Assembly (NCBI GenBank): GCA_027625915.1
Contig: JANTQA010000057.1
Location: forward strand, 2,294,001 to 2,358,000
Reading direction: 5' to 3'
Source: Anaeramoeba flamelloides
Lineage: Eukaryota > Metamonada > Anaeramoebidae
DNA length: 64,000 nt
In this document: one piece after another, positions 43,482-53,801 of the stretch
Numbering within the stretch: the stretch's first letter is position 1
Layout: the number at the start of each line of letters is the position of its first letter
Translations under genes and position numbers: made by a program
Notes under the pieces: generated by a model
What the model was told of the DNA's origin: nothing
The model's input: the letters and a program-made list of their open reading frames with translations, nothing else
The model's database searches: none

Positions 43482-46400
43482 ATGTCACTGAGAAGGCCAC
43501 CCCCACCCCCAATCCCAAAACGAAAAAATAAAGACTTGGAATTAAAAGGTTTGTTTCTTTTTTCAAAATATTTTTTTTCTACCTTTACTAAAAGATCTTA
43601 GTTTTTCAACAATAGTAATAGAACTGAACAACGACAAAAACAGTGATCCTCAAGATCGTAAGAATTTTTCTTCAAAATTTCCCTTCACTTTTTGAAAGTC
43701 ATTTATCCACAAAAAAAAAAAAAAAAAAAAAAAAAAAATTCAAAACTCTTCTTTTTTACTTGTTGTAACAAATATTCAATTAAAATTTGACTTATCACCA
43801 GTGCACGAAGAAGAAGATTCTGTCTCAGATAGCAGCACCACAACAGATGATGAACAAAACAAAGAAAAAGAAAAAGAAAAAAAAACAACCACCGAAACAA
43901 TCTTTCCTTGGAAAAAAAAAAAAAAAAAAGGTACACTTTTGTTTTAAACACTTTTGGTTTTATTTTAAATTACATTTTTTAGTTTCTTTTCAACAAAATT
44001 TATTCGAAAAATATCAAAAAAAGAAAAAGATTTGCCAAAAAAAATCATTCTTGAAATCCTCGATATAATAAAAAAGAAAATCTTTTCAAATAAACAGGAT
44101 GAGGATCACTTTGAAAAAATAACCGCAACATTGGCAACATAAACAAATTCACAACTAATTAAGAGCTTCATTTTCTATGAGATTATTAAACAAAAGGGTT
44201 CTTTGTTTTTTTTTTTTTAATCAAGCCATCTTTCTGAAAAAACGATTGGAAATATTGTTTACAGCCAAATTGATTTTCTTAACATTAATTTTGACTTTTT
44301 TTGATTCTTAAAACAACAACAAATTTTTGAAAAATTTATCACCTAAAAAATATCTTATTTGTGGAAAATGTGTACTACCTTTTGACTGAGTCAAATAGAC
44401 AAAAATATTTCAAAAATCCAGATTTCTTATTGGACAATTTCAACCATTCAAAATCATACTTTTTGTTTTTAAATAAATTGAACAAAATTTTCATTCAGCT
44501 TTCCAAAAAAAAATATTCAAAAATCAAGTAACCTTTCAAATTTTTAATCCTCAAAAGAAGTTGAAATTATTCATTTCCGTTTTTGAGAATTGGGGACTTT
44601 GTGGTTTTTTAAATCTTTGAAGATGATTTTATGTTGGAAATTTGCGAATGAAAATTTTGATTTTTTTATTTTTCAATTAACAGTATTTTCAAAGAGTGTG
44701 TTTTAAATCTTTGAGTACTTTTATGTTTGTTGCTCAACAAATGAAAAAAATTTTCATTCAGCTTTCCCAAAAAAAGATTTTTAATAGATCATAGTAAAAT
44801 GATAAATTTTTAATTCTGAAAATCAGTTATATTTTGATGTTTCCCTTTTAGAATTGAGGACTTTGATGATTTGTTTTTATTCTTGATGTTTTTTGATTTT
44901 TTTTTGGAAGGTTTAATGAAAATTTTGTTCCTTTTATTTTTCAATTAACAGTAATTGTGTTTGTACAAACGATTAAAAAGCGTTTTGAAATTTTTATGAA
45001 ATCAGAAAATGGAAAAAATAAAGGTAACCTAGCAAACAAAAGTTTGAGAGTTCAAAAGAATCAAAATGTCAAATGACTTTTTATCTGATCTGAATATAAG
45101 TGGTGCGATTTGAGAATATAAACTTTTTTTTTTCAATTCTTGTGGATATGAGGGATTGAAATTTGAATTTTTTAAAGTTTTTCAATTTCAATTCGGCAAG
45201 TTTGATCATTTTATTTTCAAAAGTTATAGCAAATTAGAAGAAAAGTAAAAAGAAAATCAACAATGAAGCAAATAAATAGGATTATTTATTATCTTTTTGT
45301 AGAATTGAAGATAAAATAGAGAGAACCTTTTTTCTTGAATTACAATTTTATGAAAATTGAAAAATCAAAAATGTAAGAGAAAATTCGAAACAAACAAGCC
45401 ACCAATTTGGAAAATTTTTGATTTTTTTTTTTTCCCAAAATTGAGAGGCTATGTGATTTAGTAAAAAAAAAGTCTTCATTTTTCAAACTCCATTAAATTC
45501 TCAAACCTTTGCCTGTCACTGAATCGGTCTTTCAAATTGTTGTTACTATTCACAAAAAATTAACAAAAAATTTGAAAAATGAAAATTCACAAAAGAAAAA
45601 GAAAAAAACAATTTTTTGTTATTTCACTTAATCAATAAGCATGATGGAAATGAATTTATTTTTGTTTGAATCACCAATATAATATCTCTTTCGCGACAAT
45701 TCCGAGATGTTTTTATTTTTTCTAATTTTCAACTAAAAACAACATGAATAAGAATATTAATTCTTATTTGAATATTAAAAAAAGGATCAGAAAAGTTAAT
45801 CAATAAAATAAAAAAAAAAAAAAAAAAATACCAAAGATAATAAACTGAAATGATTTTAATTTATTTTGAAAACATTAATAAAAACGTATGAATTTGGAAT
45901 TGAATTAAGAGTGCGAATAGAAATTTGAATTTAAAAAGGTTAAAAAGATTTAGGTAATCTACTTTTTTGATCAGAAGGGAATTATACAAAATAGATTTGT
46001 ATTGAAAAAAGAAATGTCTTGAAAAAATACAATTTTAAGAAACTTAAGAAAGTATATATTGTTTTTTGAATATTTTTTTTTTAATGATTTTGAATTTTAA
46101 AGGGTAAAAACGTTATTTAGTTTCAGAGTAAGACTGGAAAACAGTATTTAATTACATTTTTTTGAAAAGAAATTTTCTTTAAAAAATTAAATCTTTGAAA
46201 GGAATCTCAGATTCGTTACACATTTTCATTAATGTGATTTTCTTTTTGAGGTTATTTGTTTCCATGTTGAATTTGAAAAATTACAAATAGACTCTTTAAA
46301 AAAAAAACCATTTATAACTTGAATGTTTGGCAGTAGTTAGATTTTATCTTTTTATAATTTTAAGAAAGTAAAAAAAAAAAAAAATTTATTTCCTCAACTC

Positions 46401-48851
46401 AGAGAAAGAATAGTTTAATTTCCATTTAGATTTTTAAAATTGTTTTATTTTTGTGGTGTGTATATTACACTTGGTACAGAAAGTAGTTGTTTTTTTTCAA
46501 TAAAGAGTTGCTTTGTTTTAAATTTATTTTTTTAAAAAGAATAAAATTTTGAACATTATTTTTTCCAATTCTCAATAAAAACAAGCTAAATTCAACACCT
46601 TTTTGACTAATCTTTAAATTATTTTTGATTTTAGAAACTCAGAAATAAGAAAACTTTGAAAATAATTTTATTTTTTTCAATTTTCAATAAAAGATTCTTG
46701 TGGTTTTATTGAACTCAAATAGTTAATTAAGAGTTGAAAGAAACCGTATTTTAATTGAATTAAGGTTTTAAGTATTCATGAAAACAAAATTTTCAAAAAA
46801 TAGATTGTCTCCGTTTATTAAGACACATATTTTGAGATCTCATTTTCAACCAAGATTCACAAAAATAGGAACATTGTAACAAAGAATTCACAAAAATAAT
46901 AAATTTGTGAATTTTACTGTTACCAAAATGTCTTGACTCTCTATTCTACTTTAATAACTGCTATTTAAACAATATAATAATTTTTTTTTCGTCGGCGTTT
47001 TCACAAGATTTTATACAAATATTTTGTGAAGAGAGATATAAAGATAAAAACTACAAATAAAAACCTTTAAATTTGTTACATTATCGAAATAAAACTTTAG
47101 TTTAAAAGCCGATGCTAACCTTCATTGTAAAAAAAAAATAAAAGTAAATCATGCAAAAATAAAAATAATATTAAATGAATTTCTTATTAGTTATAAATCA
47201 AATAAACATTTTTTTTTTGGATATCTAAATTTTTCAATAATAAAAAATATATTAATGTCCAAACAAACAACACAAAATAACAAATCAAACTATTAATAAT
47301 CAAATAAATCTTCGCCTCTTATTTGCATTTGAATAAATTCTAGATACAAGTTCACAAATTTTTTCTGATGATACAAGCTTTTTAAAAATTTTATTTCATT
47401 TAAGAGGAGCACCATACACGACAAAAGTCATTCGGATCAAATATGATTGGGAAACAAAAACAGGGAAACGGAATTGGCTCTTTTCTGGGCTGTTGGCATT
47501 TGGATTAATTCTTATTGCGCTGTTTCTAGGATCTTTATTTCATATCTCAGATTTTAATACGATCAAGCCCGATTTGTGTCAAGAATCCGAATTCAAATTA
47601 AATAATTATTCGAAAACTGCTGAAAATAAAGTGAAAATCGACGAGGCAGAAACATTTGTAATAGCCTTAGAATATGAAGTAGAGGAGAGTTATAATTGCT
47701 CGAGTGACGATTCAACAGTTCGTGATAAATGGCCCGAAGTCTACGAAATGGACGAAGAGACAAGGAGAGAATTTGAGCTAGCGGCACAAAAGAAATGTAA
47801 AAAAACGGTTTGTAAAGATATCATTGCGCTCTGGGATTTATGGGAAGAATGCTATACGATCGAATATGAATGCCCGGACCCTGGGGCGGTGAATTTCCTT
47901 GGGGAGTATGATCGACAGCAATCGCAGGGGTACGCGATGCCGAAAAACCCAGTAAACCCATCATTTAATGTCACCCAGGATGAATCTAACAAGATCATTG
48001 AACAATTGGAAAAATTATTCTCGAGAATCAATTACGCTTCGTCGGCGTATGTAATTTATTTGTCGTTAAACATTTTCTTTGGGCCTGCACTGATCATTGT
48101 GAAAACGTCCTTTTTTTCAAAGCTGCAATTGGGCGGGCTATCAAAGGTGCAATGGATTTTTATCATTATTTTCATTTGGTATGCATATGAGGCACTTACT
48201 GTAACGATCAATACGCCTGAATTTAAAACATTCTGGTACTATTTCGAAACAGAGCCCTGTATGGTATCAAGCAGCTTTGTTAATGACTTCTATTCAAACA
48301 CTGGTAACATATGCTACAATTTAGACGTTTTAAGTAACAGATATAACCACACAATCCAAAATTACAAATACTACCGATCAGTAGACAAAACCTATTCCTT
48401 ACTGCACCCTGATAAAAAAACTTGCTGGGTTGATGGCTGGGAAGATTCAATTTTGCCCTTTGATTACAGCTGCTCAACACAGGCTCTCATTAAAGACATG
48501 CTACAGGAAAAGCCCAAAGAGATCGATTATCTTGAGTTTTTTACTAAAACAGGCCTTTTAGCTTCTTTATTCCTTCAGCCCATCGTGGCACATTTATTTC
48601 TCTTGATTTTTTCCGTGATAGCTCCTTTATCACCTATAGCTGGAAGAATCATTATACCCATTCATGATTTTTACGTTTTTTTAAAATCTCAAGCGAAAAA
48701 ATTGGATAATGAAAAAGATGAAGAAAAAAAACAGGATTTAATTCTCAAAGCTTTTGAAGACAAAATTGAAAAATTTTTAAGATATAAAGCAATATTGCCA
48801 CTTTGTATTGTTCTTGGTGGATTCATAACTTTGCTTGCATTAATTGGTTAA
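43482..48851 (+). CDS. five-helix membrane protein of unknown family (four exons)
   Basis: Model: 43482-43548, 43616-43657, 43802-43930, 47344-48851, all phase 1, 581 residues. The N-terminus is cytosolic and disordered: MSLRRPPPPPIPKRK, an acidic-Ser/Thr segment (HEEEDSVSDSSTTTDDE) and poly-Lys. Then come RGAPYTTKVIRIKYDWETKTGKRNW and helix 1 (about 126-145). A large Cys-rich loop with N-glycosylation sites (YNCSSDD, FNVTQDE) contains CKKTVCKDI and CYTIEYEC. Helices 2 (about 312-338), 3 (349-370), 4 (482-510) and 5 (562-581) follow, with a second Cys-bearing loop (EPCMVSSS, NICYN, KKTCWVDGW, FDYSCST) between 3 and 4. I do not recognise the family; a receptor-like or channel-like surface protein is possible. 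The exon 3-4 join (AAAG|ATACA) is well supported by phase. Exon 2 is the weakest: acceptors at 43615 and 43621 both keep the frame. Confidence 0.75.
43931..47343 (+). other. 3.4-kb intron of the membrane-protein gene
   Basis: GTACAC donor, TTCTAG acceptor. It holds a diverged tandem duplication (44478-44965) and otherwise no recognisable element. The ORF at 43787-44068(+) is an alternative frame across exon 3 and is not a gene. Confidence 0.7.
44478..44965 (+). repeat. two tandem copies of a 230-240-bp unit
   Basis: Unit 1 (44478-44700) and unit 2 (44735-44965) share, in order: AAAATTTTCATTCAGCTTTC, AATTTTTAATCC/TCTGAAA, TTTGAGAATTGGGGACTTTG against TTAGAATTGAGGACTTTG, GAAAATTTTG, and TTTTATTTTTCAATTAACAG followed by TA. 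The copies are clearly diverged, so the duplication is old. Confidence 0.6.
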
Positions 48852-49623
48852 TTTATTATTTTTTTGAATTTTTTTTTGTTTTCCAATTTTAAGTTTTTTA
48901 TTATAATTTTTATTTCTTTTTAATTATACATCTATTTATCTATCATTACAGCCATATACATATATAGATGTATATGAAATTATTTTGTATATTTCTTATA
49001 TTTTTCTAATCAATAATCTAAACAAAAATAAATTTTCTCACTTAATATTTTAATAATCTTGATTTTTCGAAATAACAGTAATACAAATAAATACATTTTT
49101 TTCCTAATTTAAATCCCATCTTTTTTTGATTTTAATCTTTATTCATTTATAGATACAAGGGGAATTGATTTTTTCTTTTTTTATAACGTGTAAACTATTT
49201 ATTCGAATTTTTTTGACATTTTCAAAAGAGGATTAATTGGAAAACCATCAACAGATTTAACAATAAACTCCAATTCAAAATTTTGAACCCACCAAAATTA
49301 GATTTGTGAAAAAAAAAAATAAATCAATTCTAAAAGAAATTCCAAATTAGAATCATTCACCAATTGAACTGTTAACAATTGTTTATAAATTACAATACCT
49401 GAAAAACAAAAAAAAATAAATAATTATCAATATAAATAAATAAATAATAAACTCCATTTCAAAATCAATCACCCATTTAAAAATCAAATTTTAAAGAAAA
49501 ATATTTTTAATAATTGAAATTATCTATTATAATATTAAAATTTCTATTTTAATATTCAGTTCTATACTCAAGAGATATTTAGTTTTTGTCTAAAAAAAAA
49601 AAAAAAAAAAAAAAAAACAGTTA
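48852..49623. other. 3' flank of the membrane-protein gene
   Basis: AT-rich spacer with no gene found. An A tract of about 26 (49590-49616) lies just left of the MITE at 49624. Confidence 0.4.
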
Positions 49624-49820
49624 CAGTCAGTTCCATTTCTAAGGTATAAAATTGCTACGAAATTTAAGGCACAAAAAATTCTCAAATTAAGGCACAAAAT
49701 TTGGAATTTCTTTTTTTTACAATTTGTTTTACTAGATTCTGAATTATTTGCCTTAATTTGAGATTTTTTTTATACCTTAAATTTCGTTGAAATTTTATGC
49801 CTTAAAAGTGGAACTGACTG
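49624..49820. mobile_element. palindromic MITE, CAGTCAGTT family, copy 4
   Basis: 197 bp with TA on both sides (49622-49623, 49821-49822). Left end CAGTCAGTTCCATTTCTAAG, right end CTTAAAAGTGGAACTGACTG. The interior pairs on itself (CTCAAATTAAGGCACAAAAT with its complement around GCCTTAATTTGAGA). Confidence 0.85.
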
Positions 49821-49889
49821 TAAAAAAAATTGGGTAAATTATTTTAAAAGAAGCTTTAGTCAGAGTCAAAAAATAGAAAATTTAAAAAA

Positions 49890-50027
49890 TTAGTAAAACC
49901 CATTTATCGATTCTCCTTCCATTTGAATAGCTAAATTTAATCTCTTTTTCATATTTGAAATAATTTTTTTCATTAATTCATCTGTTACTTCTTTCCAAAT
50001 TTTCATTTTCATTTTCCATTTTAACAA
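49890..50027 (-). pseudogene. Tc1/mariner-type transposase, C-terminal remnant
   Basis: About 45 codons ending in TAA (49890-49892) read IWKEVTDELMKKIISNMKKR then LNLAIQMEGESINGFY. This matches the closing helix pair of Tc1-like transposases (W..I..E.I..LI.SMPRR...VI.A.GG.T.Y, stop). Nothing of the DDE core was found upstream on this strand, so it is a fragment. It lies only 70 bp from the MITE at 49624-49820, which has Tc1/mariner-like CAGT ends. Whether the two belong together is unknown. Confidence 0.5.
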
Positions 50028-50509
50028 AACACATCCAAAAAAATAAAAAAGAGAAAAAATGATTTATTTTCAAACTTTTTATTGTGAGGGGAAAAACTCC
50101 AAAACGATACAAAAGCAATTCAAAATTCAAATGTAACATGGGTCATTTATTATGAAATTTAGTTTATATTAAAAAGTATGGAGATATGTTAATATAAAAT
50201 TAGTTTCGGATACCTAATCCCTTGTTTCAATCAACAATTGTTAGTGGATTTTCAATAAATTTAACAATAAATTTTTTTGTTTGAGTTCTTCTATTTTAAA
50301 GAACTTGACTTTTATATAAGATCAATTGTTGAAAAAAAAACTATTGATTAAATGAAATAGGTTTAGGCAATTCAAAAAATAAAATAAAAACAAAAAACTC
50401 AAAGATAAAAAAAATGCTTTGCCATTCGGGAAAAAAAAGAAATTAATAATAGATTTACAACAATAACTACCACTGTTGATATATATATATATATATATAC
50501 ATCACAGGT

Positions 50510-50720
50510 AATACGAGTTTTCGTTTTAAAACAACGAAAGATTTATAAAATCGTGTTTTTTCGTTTTTTTTATTTATATTTTTCGTTTCATTCGTTTTTT
50601 TATTTCTTGTTTTTTTAAAAAGCCCTCAAATTCTTTTGAAATTACAGTTTTCGTTTCTCGGGTGTGAAAAAACGCAAACGAAAAAACGTAAAAACAACGA
50701 AATATAGTAAATAAATATAT
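50510..50720. repeat. TTTTCGTTTT-rich foldback segment at an AT microsatellite
   Basis: Begins CACAGGTAATACGAG next to an (AT)n run (about 50478-50500). Words TTTTCGTTTT, AAAACAACGAAAG, ATCGTGTTTTTTCG, AAACGAAAAAACG and AAAACAACGAAAT are arranged so that left and right parts are complementary; it ends at another (AT)n run. The terminus CACAGGTAATACGA closely matches CACAGGTATGACGA on the other strand at 52673-52686. Confidence 0.45.
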
Positions 50721-50736
50721 ATATATATAAACCCCG

Positions 50737-50941
50737 TTCCAAAAATTTGGACACACCCAAAATCAAAAATGGCAAAAAAAAAACCCAATTTATTGTATTT
50801 TCCCAAACCTAATATAAAAATACATTTAAGTTACAAGGTATTAATGTTTTTATAAGTAATCATTTTCATCCAAATAAAAGAAAAAAATTTAAAACTCAAA
50901 AATAAAAATAGGTGTGTCCAAAATAATGAATCGTGCGGAAC
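50737..50941. mobile_element. 205-bp TIR element, GTTCC...GGACACACC ends
   Basis: The left end GTTCCAAAAATTTGGACACA pairs with the right end TGTGTCCAAAATAATGAATC...GGAAC. The repeats match at both edges (GTTCC) and at TTTGGACACACC, with an unpaired insert of about 9 bp in the right arm. No coding capacity. The ends recall Tc1/pogo-group elements. No second copy was seen in the window. Confidence 0.6.
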
Positions 50942-52609
50942 AAAAAATGTATTAGTAAATTTGTTGAAATTTCACCAACCATTGTTGATCGATCAAATGA
51001 TAAGATACCATCTACCAATTGTATTTGATTTTCCAATTTAACAAACTCAACACTAACCTTCTATCAACCATTGAAAAAAATTTCGAGATCTAACCAAACA
51101 GATTAAGTAACTGTAAAAAAGGAAATGAAAACAAAACAAAAAAGACAAAAAATGAAATTGTTTGTAAAATCAAAATTCTTTCCAATTTGAATTTAAAGCA
51201 CAGTAATGATGTTCTTTCAACTGTATAAACTGTTTCCAAATTTTTGGAATCTATTTTATATATATATTAGACTTAATTAGACTGAAAAGCCTTGCTAAAC
51301 AATGATGGTTCGTGATATCCCTTTTAAGTGGGAGGTTTTGTGTTAAAAGCTCTCGAATAGTTCTTTTATTTTCTATTTGTAAAATACCAAAACAATAAAA
51401 GTGGGTTATGGGTTTATAACTCTTGAAATTGTAGACGCTTTAAACCTTAAGTAAAAGAATATTTTTTTTAGAAAAAATTCAGAATTTTAGTTCAAAAATT
51501 AGTCAAAATTTAATTTTTTTACCAATTCAAACTTCGATCAGTTCATCTAATTTACTGTGTTTTGATTACATCCACACATAATATATTTTTGTATGAACAC
51601 AAAAAAAATTAAAATTATTAACTTAAAAATTGTTTTTTTCACAATTTCGAATTTGAAAAATGTGATCAGTGTTTTTTTTCATCAAATTGGTTATATTTCA
51701 ACTTGTGGGTAAGAAAATCATCTGAGTTATTTTTTTTTGATACAATAAGTCCGTTTTACCACTAATTTTTTACATAAACATTATCAAATTTCTCTTTTCT
51801 TAACAGTATTTCCTTACTATTCCTTTATCATTTCAATTGTTATAATAAATAAATTCATTTTTTATTATTTATTTTTTTACAAAATTGTTTTTCAAACAAT
51901 CCTTTTTTTTTTTTTCGAAAATTATTACTTTCTATATTTTGAATTTATTATTACTTTGTTTAAAGGCTGGGAAAAGATGAAAGAATGTAATAAGATAAGC
52001 AATACGCCCTTTCACCTTTTAAATCACTTCCAAGAATTATAATATTATTTCTATATTATATTTACATATTCAATAATCTTTATTTACTTTAACATAGCAA
52101 TTGAAAATTGACATACCAATAAAGATAAAATTAAAGATATAAATACAAATGTAGAGAAGATTAAAATTAGAGTTCCTGATAAAAAATGATATCTAAATCA
52201 TTAGTATTTAATTCATTTTCTTTTTTGTTTATACTTTTAATTTTTTTGTGATCGATCAAAAATTTTTATTTTTAAAAAGTATTTGTTAAATAAAAATAAA
52301 TTTTAATTTTAGAAAAAAATTTTTCAGTAATTTCTTTTTGTTTAACAATCAAAATAAATAATTACAAAAATTTATTGTTTACATTATTCTAATTCTTTTT
52401 GTATTTTACTTATTTTTTTTCTTTGATTTCAAGAATGAAGTCTTTTTAAGACATACTATACGAAATTAAAAAATCTTTAATAAATGTGAATTTTGGAAAA
52501 AAAACTCTAATCTAGGTGGTCCAAACACATGAGATTTAATTTTTTATTTTTCATCTAGACAAAAATCCATGTATAACTATACCTATATCAATATATATAT
52601 ATATATTGA
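50942..52609. other. convergent spacer
   Basis: Lies between the 3' ends of the membrane-protein gene (+) and the DENN gene (-). AT-rich; I see no gene, RNA or repeat in it. Confidence 0.4.
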
Positions 52610-52690
52610 GGAAACGATTTTTACGCGTCGCTCACGCGTGCGCCAACGCGTTTCGTGACATCAAAAAAATCGTCATACCTGTGATATATA
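52610..52690. repeat. CpG-rich patch with three ACGCGT sites
   Basis: In strongly AT-rich DNA, about 65 bp (GGAAACGATTTTTACGCGTC, GCTCACGCGTGCGCCAACGC, GTTTCGTGACATC) contain at least eight CpG dinucleotides and ACGCGT three times. It is flanked by (AT)n runs, and one end, read on the minus strand (CACAGGTATGACGATTTTT), matches the terminus of 50510-50720. It could be the core of a small TA-targeting element or a protein-binding site; ACGCGT is the yeast MBF box, but there is no sign of regulatory use 300 bp beyond a gene's 3' end. Confidence 0.5.
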
Positions 52691-52917
52691 TATATAGATA
52701 TATTAAAAAAATAAGTACAAAATGAAATATATTGACATATTATATAAGATGATTAAATGTTATTTTCAAGGTTGTTATTTTAATTTTTTTGGAAAATTTT
52801 TAATATGTAGGATATTTTTTGAATATAAATTAATAAGTAAAATTTTTTTAAAAATAAAAAATAGGTAAAAGAAACAATAAATAATCACAGGGAAAGTTTA
52901 TATTCTTTAGGATTCAA

Positions 52918-52920
<3 letters not shown>

Positions 52921-52953
<33 letters not shown>
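52921..52953. repeat. (AT)n microsatellite
   Basis: About 16 uninterrupted AT dinucleotides just downstream of the DENN gene stop codon. Others of the type lie at 50478-50500, 7613-7634 and 60312-60342. Confidence 0.9.
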
Positions 52954-52957
<4 letters not shown>

Positions 52958-52990
52958 AATTTAACGAATTTAAATCATTCTCTTGATGAA

Positions 52991-53745
52991 TTAATTTATT
53001 TGATAACATAAAAGTAATAATTTTAATTTTGCCTTATTATTATCCATTATTTTTATTTGCACATTAATAATTTTTTTTTCAAGTGTGTTATATTTCCAAT
53101 TAAACAATTCTTTAAATGGATACATCCTTTGGTTGTATAATAATTTCATTTGGTTATGAAGTTCATACTTTTCTTCAAGTTTTAATAACTGTGGATCAAT
53201 TTTAATCCAATTTTGTATTAATATATTATCTATACATTTATTTTTTAAAATCTTGACCCAAATTTTTCTTGTTTTATCATCTTTAGCGCAAATTAAGAAT
53301 TTTTTATTTGGCATGACGATTTCAAATGGGAATTTAGATTGATATGAATTTTTATAACTCAACATTCTAATTTTTGTAATTTTTGGTAATAATTTAATTT
53401 TTCCCTTTAATTTCATTGATTTATTTACATTTCGATGGTAATAATATAAAATGTCATTTTTTAATTCAAAATATCTTAATTTCCAATTTTTTCTAAAATG
53501 ACCTTGTTTGTAAAAGTATTCTGAAATAAAATTATTCTCGTTCACTAACCCTTTTAGAAATTTACCTTTTACTTGGTTAAATATATAATTATCAAAATGA
53601 TCAATTTTTTTTGTTAATTTAATTAATTTTTGTAAAATGAAATTGCAAAACATTTTTGTTCTTAAAAAATTGTTTAAAAAGATTTGATAATTATTATTTT
53701 TTTCCTTCAAAAAACTATTTATATCAAAAATTGTTTGTATTTTGA

Positions 53746-53801
<56 letters not shown>

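Noticed and set aside
43703-44068. ORFs across exon 3 of the membrane-protein gene, both strands
   Set aside because: Poly-Lys/poly-Phe translations of A/T tracts; the phase-1 exon in the third frame is the supported one.
51960-52020. GC-richer stretch (GGCTGGGAAAAGATG) considered as a small RNA gene
   Set aside because: No recognisable snRNA or snoRNA box pattern.
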